A stretch of DNA of 36,889 nt from an uncultured Lachnospiraceae bacterium (GTDB lineage: Bacteria; Bacillota; Clostridia; Lachnospirales; Lachnospiraceae): positions 1 to 36,889 of the forward strand of contig CAMVGV010000025.1 of NCBI GenBank assembly GCA_947167135.1, in the 5' to 3' direction. This document shows positions 16,413 through 24,465 of the stretch, piece by piece; the stretch's first letter is position 1, and the number at the start of each line of letters is the position of its first letter. The position numbers and the translations under genes are program-made. Below the pieces are notes generated by a model that saw only the letters and a list, made by a program, of their open reading frames with translations, had not been told where the DNA came from and searched no databases.

Positions 16413-17656
16413 GTAATATAGTCATTATCGGCGCCGGGGCATCCGGACTTATGTGCGCCCTTAAGCTTCTTGACGGTGGACATAAGGTGATCCTTGTGGA
16501 AAAAAATGAAAAGTGCGGGAAAAAGCTTTTCATTACAGGGAAAGGCAGATGCAATCTCACAAATTTTTCCGGTGTCGAAGAACATCTTTCCTCCATACAG
16601 TCAAATAGAAAATTTATGTATTCCGCACTTAATGCCTTTACGCCTTATGATACGGTGGAGTTTTTTAATTCCCTGGGATTAAGGACAAAGGTGGAACGGG
16701 GAAACAGGGTCTTTCCCGAATCCGACCGTTCATCCGATGTGATAAAGGTGCTGAAAAACAGGATAGAGAAGGGAAACGCCGAACTCAGGCTAAATACTGC
16801 TGTTTCAAGGCTGATTATCCGGGAGGGGGAAAGACCCGAAGTAAAGGGAGTCCTTTTGGCAAAGGGAAAAAAGATCTTCTGTGACAAAGTGATCGTTGCA
16901 ACAGGAGGAAAGTCCTATCCTTCCACGGGATCCACAGGAGACGGGTACAGATTCGCAATTTCCGCAGGGATGGAGGTGACACCGCTTTCCCCGTCCCTTG
17001 TTCCGCTCAACTCCCCGGACAGGGATGTACGCGCACTTCAGGGACTTTCCCTTAGGAATGTGGCGATAGAATTAAAGGACGGAAAAAAGAAACTTTACAG
17101 TGATTTCGGCGAAATGCTCTTTACACATTTCGGGGTAAGCGGCCCTGTTATCCTGTCGGCATCTTCTGCCGTCGCCCCGGGGTACTTCGAAAGACCGCTT
17201 GAGCTTCATATAGATCTTAAAAGTGCCGTAAGCCCTGACGAGATTGATAAGAGGCTTATAAGGATATTTGAGGAAAACAGAAATAAGGAGTTTAAAAATT
17301 CGCTTAATTCGCTCTTTCCTTCAAAGCTGATTCCGGTAATGGTGGAACGTTCCGGGATAAAGCCTTTTACGAAATGTGCCGATATAAGAAAAGAGGAACG
17401 CCGGGGCTTTGCCGCTCTGATCAGGGATTTCAGGATAAATATTTCAGGACTCAGGGGCTTTGAGGAAGCAGTAATAACCAAAGGGGGCGTGTCTGTTAAG
17501 GAGATCGGCCCTTCATCTATGGAATCGAAAAAGGTTAAGGGCCTGTATTTTATCGGGGAAGTTCTGGACATCGATTCGATGACCGGAGGCTTTAATCTGC
17601 AGCTTGCCTGGTCCACGGCCGCCGCAGCGGCGAGGCACATTCTGATGTCATCCTGA
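16409..17656 (+). CDS. BaiN/HI0933-like flavoprotein
   Basis: FAD-dependent NAD(P)-type oxidoreductase of the HI0933 family, 415 residues, which is normal. The FAD-binding GAGASGLMCAL motif lies at about 7-17, followed by the family stretch KCGKKLFITGKGRCNLTN (about 35-52), VATGGKSYPSTGSTGDGY and, near the C-terminus, GEVLDIDSMTGGFNLQLAWS. BaiN of Clostridium scindens has been linked to bile-acid reduction, but most family members have no known substrate, so that role should not be assumed. It overlaps the RpiR gene by four bases. Its last two sense codons and stop (TCA TCC TGA) are part of an intergenic repeat copy. Confidence 0.9.
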   Translation: MSNIVIIGAGASGLMCALKLLDGGHKVILVEKNEKCGKKLFITGKGRCNLTNFSGVEEHLSSIQSNRKFMYSALNAFTPYDTVEFFNSLGLRTKVERGNRVFPESDRSSDVIKVLKNRIEKGNAELRLNTAVSRLIIREGERPEVKGVLLAKGKKIFCDKVIVATGGKSYPSTGSTGDGYRFAISAGMEVTPLSPSLVPLNSPDRDVRALQGLSLRNVAIELKDGKKKLYSDFGEMLFTHFGVSGPVILSASSAVAPGYFERPLELHIDLKSAVSPDEIDKRLIRIFEENRNKEFKNSLNSLFPSKLIPVMVERSGIKPFTKCADIRKEERRGFAALIRDFRINISGLRGFEEAVITKGGVSVKEIGPSSMESKKVKGLYFIGEVLDIDSMTGGFNLQLAWSTAAAAARHILMSS

Positions 17657-17797
17657 GCGAAGCAACAGCTGGAAGATTCTTCGGGCTGCGCCCTCAGAAT
17701 GACATTAATACTATGGGAAGATTCTTCGGGCTACGCCCTCAGAATGACATTAATACTATGGGAAGATTCTTCGGGCTGCGCCCTCAGAATGACATTA
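17647..17797. repeat. Intergenic repeat block: one plus copy and three minus copies
   Basis: A plus-oriented variant (GTCATCCTGAGCGAAGCAAC at 17647-17666, then AGCT) provides the stop codon of the flavoprotein gene. It is followed by three minus-oriented copies in tandem, as 45-base units at 17671-17715, 17716-17760 and 17761 to about 17797. These carry the GGGCTGCGCCC (once GGGCTACGCCC) centre. The plus copy and first minus copy can pair. The block ends about 20 bases before the next start codon. Confidence 0.9.
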
Positions 17798-17816
17798 ACA
17801 CCAAGGATTAAATTCA

Positions 17817-19505
17817 ATGAAAAAAGCAAAAAAACAGATTTCAATATTTACAGCCTTTCTCCTGGCACTTTCCATGCTTTTTCCGGCCTGTGTTCTTGCC
17901 GATGAAGAAGAGGGCTACGAAAAGGACAGTATCTATCTCGAAACCAGTATAACAAGTATTAATAATGAGGGTGACATCATTTTGGGTGTCACGGAGAAGG
18001 AGCTCCTTGATGCCGGATTCTCCATAGGAGATGAGGTAAAGGTAGTCATAAGGAGCTATGATTATTCCGAAAAGATGCCCTTTTTTACCAGTGATTCGGA
18101 TTCGGAGCCGGATGAATGTGCCCTTATAATCGACGGGAAAACCGCATCTCTTTCCGCGGCCAAGAGCTGCTTTGCTGAGGATGAGGATCTGCTTTACTCC
18201 GAAAACGGAAGCGACGGGAAGCTGGTCTGGGAGGATCAGGACGGAAATAACGGTGTCGGAACCGGGGTAAAGATATATCTCCTTGAAAAGGGGAACTATC
18301 TCCGGCAGTACAATATGAGAAATCCTGAACGCAGTAATGACAGGGATGACTATTCCTCCGGAAAAAGATATGCGAATTTCCGGGAGATCACCGCGGGAAC
18401 CATAGGGAGGGAGGTGCTCTTCAGAAGCAGCAGCCCCATAAACGATGCCATCGGCCGGGCTGAATATGCCGCGAAACGTATGGAGAAGGCAGGCATAAAG
18501 ACCGTGATCAATCTTTCGGACAGCAAAAGCGAAGCCGAAAAGTACATAAAGAAAAGCAGAAACAGCTATTATAAAATGCTTATGGAGCAGGGGTGCGTTC
18601 TGACTCTGGATCTCAATTATGATTTTGACAGCGAGGGCTTTACGAAGGGTATGGCTCAGGCTGCAAAATTTATGTCGGAGCACGAGGGACCTTATCTCAT
18701 CCACTGTACGGAGGGCAAGGACCGGACAGGGATTTTGTCGGCACTTCTGGAAGCCCTTATGGGAGCCTCGGTAAGGGAGATGTCGGATGATTATTTAAGC
18801 ACCTACAGGAATTTCTATAATTACAGCTCGGATTCGGAGGAGTATGATTATGCGAAGGACAAGTATCTGAAGGAAATATACAGGGCCATTGCGGATGTGG
18901 ATTCAAATTCCGAGCTTGTCGGTATGGATTATCACGATGCCGCACTTGACTACCTTAAGGATGGCGGGGCATCAGATGATGTGATAAACAGGCTTATTGA
19001 AAAGCTTAGGGGCAAGGGAGAAAACATCAATAATGTACTGAGCTTCAGCGTGGATCCTGAGGCAGTGGCCTCTGCGGCAAAGGCAGAGGGTGTGCTGAAG
19101 CCTATATCAGAGGAACAGACCATAGCCGTATATTCCGGATCGCGGATCAGACCCGGGAAAAGCTCGGTCGAAGTAAACGGGACTTATCTATATAACAGGC
19201 GGGACTATCAGATATCCTACAGGAATAATATACATGCAGGAATAATGACTGCCACCGTGAAGTTCAAGAAAAAGACGGATCTTTACGGCAGCGGCGTAAA
19301 GAAAATGGTTTTGAGCTACACTATAGACCCGAAGAAGCTCAAGGAAGAGGATGTAAAGATCAAGCTTAACAAGAAGAAGACAGAGGTAAAGCATGTCAGG
19401 GATTTAAGGCGGGATGAGATAATAAAGAAAAAGTATTATTCCGCGGATATGAAGAGCAGAAAGATCACATTTAACGGAGACTACAGCGGAGTGGTATCAT
19501 TCTGA
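17817..19505 (+). CDS. Secreted tyrosine/dual-specificity phosphatase with Ig-like domain
   Basis: A 562-residue exported protein. Residues 1-28 are a signal peptide (cleavage probably after VLA). Residues 35-185 form a domain I cannot name. The cysteine-phosphatase domain (about 190-400) has the P-loop HCTEGKDRTG with C297 and R303, so it should be active; RVLFRSS-type sequence at about 198-206 fits the same superfamily. Residues 436-505 (AVYSGSRIRPG, NRRDYQISYRNN, HAG) match the Ig-like repeat found in many Lachnospiraceae surface proteins. AAGGA precedes the ATG at 17817. The gene ends inside a repeat copy, which supplies TCA TTC TGA. It stands alone between two repeat blocks. The substrate (protein, inositol phosphate or other) is unknown. 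Confidence 0.82.
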   Translation: MKKAKKQISIFTAFLLALSMLFPACVLADEEEGYEKDSIYLETSITSINNEGDIILGVTEKELLDAGFSIGDEVKVVIRSYDYSEKMPFFTSDSDSEPDECALIIDGKTASLSAAKSCFAEDEDLLYSENGSDGKLVWEDQDGNNGVGTGVKIYLLEKGNYLRQYNMRNPERSNDRDDYSSGKRYANFREITAGTIGREVLFRSSSPINDAIGRAEYAAKRMEKAGIKTVINLSDSKSEAEKYIKKSRNSYYKMLMEQGCVLTLDLNYDFDSEGFTKGMAQAAKFMSEHEGPYLIHCTEGKDRTGILSALLEALMGASVREMSDDYLSTYRNFYNYSSDSEEYDYAKDKYLKEIYRAIADVDSNSELVGMDYHDAALDYLKDGGASDDVINRLIEKLRGKGENINNVLSFSVDPEAVASAAKAEGVLKPISEEQTIAVYSGSRIRPGKSSVEVNGTYLYNRRDYQISYRNNIHAGIMTATVKFKKKTDLYGSGVKKMVLSYTIDPKKLKEEDVKIKLNKKKTEVKHVRDLRRDEIIKKKYYSADMKSRKITFNGDYSGVVSF

Positions 19506-19572
19506 GGGCGTCAGCCCGAAGGATCTTTCCTCCGGACATAAGGATCCTAGCTGTTGCTTCGCTCAGAATGAC
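19497..19572. repeat. Intergenic repeat pair, head to head
   Basis: A plus-oriented copy (19497-19530, centre GGGCGTCAGCCC) overlaps the end of the phosphatase gene. A minus-oriented copy (19541-19572) has the GCAACAGCT variant also seen at 17647. The pair can fold into a long imperfect hairpin. Bases 19573-19626 hold the cmk leader and its GAAAGGAG ribosome binding site. Confidence 0.88.
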
Positions 19573-19626
19573 ATTTGTCATCCGGATCATAACATTGAAA
19601 CAGAGCCATAGTGAAAGGAGAAAACA

Positions 19627-20283
19627 ATGGGATACGATATTGCGATAGACGGGCCTGCGGGAGCGGGAAAGAGCACCATAGCAAAGAAGATCGCCGAAAA
19701 AAAGAATATGATATATGTGGATACAGGGGCAATGTACCGTGCTATGGCATTATTTATGCTGCGGGAGAAAGTGAATCTCAAGGATACGGCTGAGATCGCG
19801 GAAAAATGTAAGGATGCGGAGATCACCATAAAATATGAGGATGGTGTTCAGTGCGTTTTTCTTAACGGCGAAAACGTAAACGGACTTATCAGGACCGAAG
19901 AGGTGAGCGAGGCTGCTTCAAAGACCTCGGCAGTGCCGGAGGTGAGGAAGAAGCTTGTGAGCCTTCAGCAGGAGCTCGCTCTTATGCAGGATGTGGTGAT
20001 GGACGGAAGGGACATCGGAACCAAGGTGCTTCCGAATGCAAACTTAAAAATCTATTTAACCGCTTCATCCTGGGTAAGGGCCAGAAGAAGGTATGACGAG
20101 TTTCTTGCAAAGGGAGAGAGCGCGGATCTCGAGGAGATAGAGAAGGAGATAAGGGAAAGGGACCACCGGGATATGACCCGGGAGGAATCACCGCTTAAAC
20201 AGGCGGAGGATGCCATCCTTGTGGACACGTCCGATATGACGGTCGATGAGGTGGTTGACAGGATCATAGGGCTGATAAAATGA
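19627..20283 (+). CDS. cmk: Cytidylate kinase
   Basis: Phosphorylates CMP and dCMP with ATP in pyrimidine nucleotide synthesis. The 218-residue product has the usual length. It starts with IDGPAGAGKSTIAKKIA (P-loop) and YVDTGAMYRA, then has MDGRDIGTKVLPNA and the lid region RARRRYDEF. GAAAGGAG lies before the ATG. It overlaps ispH by four bases (ATGA). The order cmk, ispH, S1-domain protein is a well-known clostridial arrangement. Confidence 0.96.
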   Translation: MGYDIAIDGPAGAGKSTIAKKIAEKKNMIYVDTGAMYRAMALFMLREKVNLKDTAEIAEKCKDAEITIKYEDGVQCVFLNGENVNGLIRTEEVSEAASKTSAVPEVRKKLVSLQQELALMQDVVMDGRDIGTKVLPNANLKIYLTASSWVRARRRYDEFLAKGESADLEEIEKEIRERDHRDMTREESPLKQAEDAILVDTSDMTVDEVVDRIIGLIK

Positions 20284-21134
20284 AGGTGATAACGGCAAAG
20301 TCCGCAGGCTTCTGCTTCGGCGTGAAAAAGGCCGTTGATACGGTTTATGAGGAGATAGAAAAGGGCGGCAGGATATATACCTACGGTGAGATCATCCATA
20401 ATGAGCTTGTCGTTGAGGATCTCGAAAAAAAGGGAGTGACCGTACTGAATTCCGTGGAAGAGCTTAATGAAATAGAGGAGGGCACGGTAATTATCAGATC
20501 CCACGGCGTTTCAAAGGATATCTATGAGCTCCTTGAAGAAAAGAAGGGGATCAGGGTGGTGGATGCCACCTGTCCCTTTGTCCTGAAGATACATAAGATC
20601 GTTTCGGAGGAAAGCAAAAAAGGGCGTCATATCATCATTGTGGGAAGCAGTGATCACCCGGAGGTAAAGGGGATAATCGGCTTTGCCGGAGACAGCGTGA
20701 GCTGCATACAGACTGAGAAGGAGGCGGAGGAATTCCTGCCGGAAAGCGGGAAAAGCGTATCCGTTGTTGCCCAGACCACCTTTAATTTGCATAAATTCAA
20801 TAATATTGTTGAAATACTAAAGAAAAAATGTTATGATGTCCATACTGTGAACACAATCTGCAATGCCACGGAGCAGCGGCAGACTGAAGCTTTGGAGATC
20901 GCATCCCAGGTGGATGCCATGGTCGTGATAGGAGGAAAGAATAGCTCCAACACGAGGAAGTTGTACGAGATCTGTTCTGAACGATGTGCTGACACAAGGT
21001 TCATTCAGACGGTGGATGACTTGGTCAATGAGTCTCTTAAAGGTGTGAAATGCATTGGTATCACAGCAGGGGCGTCCACCCCGAATTATATTATTGAGGA
21101 GGTTCAAAAACATGTCAGAGGAACAGACTTTTGA
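20280..21134 (+). CDS. ispH: 4-hydroxy-3-methylbut-2-enyl diphosphate reductase
   Basis: Last enzyme of the MEP pathway, making IPP and DMAPP with a [4Fe-4S] cluster. The 284 residues carry the three cluster cysteines: C12 in GFCFGVKKA, C98 in DATCPFV and C194 in TICNATEQRQ, the last with the catalytic Glu next to it. VVAQTTFN and the RSHGV histidine motif are also present. It overlaps cmk by four bases and the S1 gene by 23 bases. In some clostridia IspH is fused to the S1 protein; here they are separate but tightly coupled. Confidence 0.96.
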   Translation: MKVITAKSAGFCFGVKKAVDTVYEEIEKGGRIYTYGEIIHNELVVEDLEKKGVTVLNSVEELNEIEEGTVIIRSHGVSKDIYELLEEKKGIRVVDATCPFVLKIHKIVSEESKKGRHIIIVGSSDHPEVKGIIGFAGDSVSCIQTEKEAEEFLPESGKSVSVVAQTTFNLHKFNNIVEILKKKCYDVHTVNTICNATEQRQTEALEIASQVDAMVVIGGKNSSNTRKLYEICSERCADTRFIQTVDDLVNESLKGVKCIGITAGASTPNYIIEEVQKHVRGTDF

Positions 21135-22266
21135 ACAGTTGTTTAATGAGTCGCTGGAACACGATTCAAACATCAGACCGGGAGAGATCGTAAAGGGAAA
21201 GGTTATAACCGTTAAGCCTGATGAGATAGTGCTGAATATCGGCGCGAAGGGCGACGGCATCATAACAAGGAGTGAATACTCCAATGACAATTCCCTGGAT
21301 CTTACGACAGTCGTCAAAGAGGGCGACGAGATGGAGGCCAAGGTTCTCAAGGGCAAGGCAGGAGACGAGCAGGTTCTTCTTACCTACAAGAGACTGGCAG
21401 CCGACAGGGGAAATAAGAAGCTTGAGGAAGCTTTCAATAATAAAGAGGTTCTTACAGCCAGGGTTGTGAAGGTTCTGGACGGAGGCTTATCCGTTGTCTA
21501 TGAGGGCGCAAGGGTATTCATTCCCGCGTCTCTTGTTTCCGATACCTATGAGAAGGATCTGAATAAGTATAATGGTCAGGAAATCGAGTTCATGATCACT
21601 GAGTTCAATCCCAGAAGAAGAAGGGTTATCGGCGACAGGAAGTGCCTGCTTGTGTCCAGAATGGCCGAGAGACAGAAGGAGCTTCTCGAGAAGCTTCATG
21701 TAGGCGATATCATCGAGGGTCAGGTAAAGAATGTTACCGACTTCGGTGCTTTTGTTGACCTTGGGGATATCGACGGTCTCCTTCATATTTCCGAAATGTC
21801 CTGGGGGCATGTGGAAAGTCCGAAGAAGGTGTTCAAGGTTGGTGAGACCTTAAGGGTATTCATCAAGGACATCCAGGGCACGAAGATCGCTCTTTCACTG
21901 AAGTTCCCGGATGAGAACCCCTGGATCGATGCTGCTTCAAAGTATGCAGTCGGAACCATCGTAAAGGGAAGAGTTGCACGTATGACCGACTTCGGCGCAT
22001 TCATCGAGCTGGAGCCCGGTATTGATGCACTCCTTCATGTATCCCAGATATCAAGGGATCATGTTGAAAAGCCCTCCGACGTATTAAAGAGCGGACAGGA
22101 GGTCGAGGCAAAGGTGGTTGACTTCAACGAAGGAGATCACAAGATCTCTCTTTCAATAAAGGCTCTTTCCGGTCCTGCCGATGACGAGGCGGGAAGTGCT
22201 TCCTTAGATGCAGAGGAGACTCCTGCGGCAGAGGAAGCCGTAAAGGAAGCTCCGGCTGAGGAGTGA
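21112..22266 (+). CDS. Protein with four S1 domains (ribosomal protein S1-like)
   Basis: RNA-binding S1-family protein, probably assisting translation initiation or mRNA binding. The 384 residues contain four S1 domains at about 23-95, 110-183, 197-265 and 280-351. The last two have the full consensus (VTDFGAFVDLG / GLLHISEMS and MTDFGAFIEL / ALLHVSQIS), and an acidic tail follows. The frame is open from 21055, but GAGGAGG at 21096-21102 fits the ATG at 21112, which also gives the natural N-terminus MSEEQTFE. The 23-base overlap with ispH implies coupled translation. Bacillota S1 proteins are often shorter than the six-domain E. coli RpsA, so I leave the symbol out. Confidence 0.92.
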   Translation: MSEEQTFEQLFNESLEHDSNIRPGEIVKGKVITVKPDEIVLNIGAKGDGIITRSEYSNDNSLDLTTVVKEGDEMEAKVLKGKAGDEQVLLTYKRLAADRGNKKLEEAFNNKEVLTARVVKVLDGGLSVVYEGARVFIPASLVSDTYEKDLNKYNGQEIEFMITEFNPRRRRVIGDRKCLLVSRMAERQKELLEKLHVGDIIEGQVKNVTDFGAFVDLGDIDGLLHISEMSWGHVESPKKVFKVGETLRVFIKDIQGTKIALSLKFPDENPWIDAASKYAVGTIVKGRVARMTDFGAFIELEPGIDALLHVSQISRDHVEKPSDVLKSGQEVEAKVVDFNEGDHKISLSIKALSGPADDEAGSASLDAEETPAAEEAVKEAPAEE

Positions 22267-22293
22267 TAAAGGTCTGTAAAGGGGGAAACTTTT

Positions 22294-23073
22294 ATGGTAT
22301 CGGGAGATTACGAACAGTTTAAAAAGGCTATATTTGCTCTTACGAAGATCGATCTTTCCTCTTACAAGGAAAAGCAGATGAGGCGCCGCATAGATACTCT
22401 TATCGAGCGGAACAGCTTCAAGGACTATCCTTCTTATGCGGACGGATTGAAAAAGGACACGAAGCTTTTTGATGAATTTGTAAACTATATAACCATTAAT
22501 GTATCCGAGTTTTACCGCAATCCCGATCAGTGGGATCTTATGGACAAGGAGTTCATTCCCGAGCTTATCAAAAAGTTCGGAAAGAACCTGAAGATATGGA
22601 GCGCCGCCTGTTCCACAGGTGACGAGCCCTATTCGCTTGTTATGGCTTTTTCAAAGCATCTGCCGCTGAACCAGATCAAGATAAATGCCACGGATCTTGA
22701 TAAGACCGTTATGGCTAAAGCAAAGGTAGGGCTTTACAATGCCAAATCCCTGGCAGGTGTGCCTGCTGAGATGAAGAACAAGTACTTTGACAAGGTTGGT
22801 CCCTCCTTCCAGATCCATGACGAGATAAAGAAGCAGGTTGAATTTAAGGAGCATAACCTTTTAAAGGATCCCTATCCGACAAATCAGGATCTTATAGTCT
22901 GCAGGAATGTGCTGATCTATTTCACCGAGGAAGCCAAGGACGAGGTCTTCAGGAAGTTTTCGGCATCCTTAAAGAAGGGCGGTATCCTCTTCATCGGAAG
23001 CACGGAGCAGATCATGAACTATAAGGAAATGGGCTACGAACGGAGAAATTCCTTCTTCTACGAGAAGGCCTGA
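22294..23073 (+). CDS. cheR: Chemotaxis methyltransferase CheR
   Basis: S-adenosylmethionine-dependent methyltransferase that adds methyl groups to glutamates of chemoreceptors. The 259 residues contain the helical N-terminal CheR domain (about 1-75) and the methyltransferase domain. Motifs are NVSEFYRNP, the SAM loop WSAACSTGDEPYS, NATDLD and CRNVLIYFT. GGGGGAAAC lies before the ATG. It follows the S1 gene by 27 bases. No other chemotaxis gene is in the window, so its receptors must be elsewhere. Confidence 0.95.
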   Translation: MVSGDYEQFKKAIFALTKIDLSSYKEKQMRRRIDTLIERNSFKDYPSYADGLKKDTKLFDEFVNYITINVSEFYRNPDQWDLMDKEFIPELIKKFGKNLKIWSAACSTGDEPYSLVMAFSKHLPLNQIKINATDLDKTVMAKAKVGLYNAKSLAGVPAEMKNKYFDKVGPSFQIHDEIKKQVEFKEHNLLKDPYPTNQDLIVCRNVLIYFTEEAKDEVFRKFSASLKKGGILFIGSTEQIMNYKEMGYERRNSFFYEKA

Positions 23074-23138
23074 GGATCCTTTATCGGGAGATATCCGTTC
23101 CGGATCACAAAGGCTCTGAATGATTTTAAGATGTCAGG

Positions 23139-23165
23139 CGCACTCCATTTTGGAGTGCGTCTTTT
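23139..23165 (+). terminator. Rho-independent terminator after cheR
   Basis: CGCACTCCA (23139-23147), loop TTT, TGGAGTGCG (23151-23159), then TCTTTTC. It is a strong 9-bp stem about 65 bases after the cheR stop. The other strand has no U-run after the stem, so it is one-directional. Confidence 0.88.
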
Positions 23166-23252
23166 CATTGTACTGACTTAATCTGCTTGCCGAGGTTTTC
23201 ATACGTCACCTGCGGTTCCGCAAGTGACTGCTCTGAATAGTTACATCTTCAT

Positions 23253-24389
23253 TTACCTGAACCAGGTTTTAAGAGCTGTTTTCAGATATTCGGGGAGTAG
23301 GGGAGAATTTATTATTTCATCGCTTAAAAGAACGTATTCCGTTTTGCTTTTGTATTCCTGTCTGTGCGCGGCTGTGTCCGGAAAGCTGAAGCCCTCGGGA
23401 AGAGGAAGGAAGAGGCCGGAACTCTTTATATAGCAGTTTGAGGGAGAAGCCTTTTCACATTCGGTATTTTCCATAAGGGAGCCGATCTCCTTTAAGATCA
23501 CTTTGTCCTCCGACGGAATATAGAGGTAATCCCTGTGATTCTGGAAGAAATGCTTCATTTCGCCTTCATAGAGCGGTATTCTTAAAACCCCGGTGTTTCC
23601 GGAGGCCTGGAGGAAAAGCCTGAGATTATGAAAAAGACGGGGCTTCGGGACTGGCTCCGGAAGTACGAAGCTAATGACAAATTCCGTTTCCTCCCTATTG
23701 TCGAAGCCTAAGTGGCTTTCCCGGACGGCGCTTTTTATCTTAAACGCGCCGGGATCCGCTTCGGCCTTAAATATGGCGGCGTAAGACAGGACAGGAAGTA
23801 TTCCTGTCATCCCGAGCACATCATCCCTGTTATGGGTAAGCAATAGCTTTTCAAGCTCAGGATCCCCTGTTTTTACATATTCCCGATAGACATCGATAAG
23901 CTCTTTTCCGCTGTATTTATCCTCGCGGCATATTCCGAGCATTTTTTCCACAGATTTCTGATTTAGGGAGCTAAGGCCGAAAGAACGGCGGAAGGGGCGG
24001 AGCTCAGCATAAATATCTATGTCTGATCCGTCGGAAAGACAGGCCGGCGGGGTCAGGCCGTGTTTTTCATAGCGTTTGATCAAAAAAGGCAGGTCGAAGC
24101 GCCTGCCGTTAAAGGTAATAGGTCTGCAGGAGGGTGAGCTGAGGAGGCCGGACAATCCCTTCAGGAGCGCTGCCTCTTCATCAGGATCCTCGGCGAACAG
24201 AAGAGACAGGATGAAACGGTCATTACCGGAACCGTCTCCGGGATAAAGGGCACCTATCAGATAAATACTGCATTTCTCCCTGCTTAAGCCGGTTGTCTCT
24301 ATGTCAATGAAAACCCCCTTACCGCCGGATGTTTTTTTGTAAATGTAATCGTTGGAAATAGTGCCTAAATCATTGTCAATTTTTTTCAT
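23253..24389 (-). CDS. RNase H-like exonuclease domain protein (YprB type)
   Basis: A 378-residue protein with an N-terminal DEDD-type 3'-5' exonuclease fold of the RNase_H_2/YprB group. Acidic motifs are FIDIETTGL (D29, E31), TFNGRRFDLPFL and HNRDDVLGM. The remaining half (about 215-378) is not assignable and has no cysteine clusters. Such proteins are thought to process nucleic acids in the cytoplasm; the substrate is unknown. The start codon lies only seven bases from a good -10 box, so the mRNA may lack a leader. It diverges from the rnf operon and stands alone. Confidence 0.85.
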   Translation of the reverse strand: MKKIDNDLGTISNDYIYKKTSGGKGVFIDIETTGLSREKCSIYLIGALYPGDGSGNDRFILSLLFAEDPDEEAALLKGLSGLLSSPSCRPITFNGRRFDLPFLIKRYEKHGLTPPACLSDGSDIDIYAELRPFRRSFGLSSLNQKSVEKMLGICREDKYSGKELIDVYREYVKTGDPELEKLLLTHNRDDVLGMTGILPVLSYAAIFKAEADPGAFKIKSAVRESHLGFDNREETEFVISFVLPEPVPKPRLFHNLRLFLQASGNTGVLRIPLYEGEMKHFFQNHRDYLYIPSEDKVILKEIGSLMENTECEKASPSNCYIKSSGLFLPLPEGFSFPDTAAHRQEYKSKTEYVLLSDEIINSPLLPEYLKTALKTWFR

Positions 24390-24391
24390 AT

Positions 24392-24420
24392 TTGCTATTA
24401 TATCCTAGTATGTTTATGAT
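24392..24420 (+). promoter_or_regulatory. Promoter of the rnf operon
   Basis: TTGCTA (24392-24397), 17 bases, TATGAT (24415-24420). It overlaps almost entirely with the divergent minus-strand promoter, so the two cannot be occupied together. The expected leader is about 40 bases and ends in the double ribosome binding site AAGGAAGGAAGG (24454-24465). Confidence 0.65.
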
Positions 24421-24425
24421 GTCAT
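24397..24425 (-). promoter_or_regulatory. Promoter of the RNase H-like gene, possibly leaderless
   Basis: Read on the minus strand: ATGACA (24425-24420), 17 bases, TATAAT (24402-24397). Seven bases separate the -10 from the start codon, so transcription would begin at or next to the ATG. No ribosome binding site can be read in that space. Confidence 0.7.
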
Positions 24426-24465
24426 CAGGAGAGTACTGATAACAAAAATCTATAAGGAAGGAAGG

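Noticed and set aside
17841-18704. Minus-strand open frame of 287 codons
   Set aside because: It is antisense to the secreted phosphatase, which has a signal peptide and an intact catalytic loop. No motif or ribosome binding site supports the minus-strand frame.
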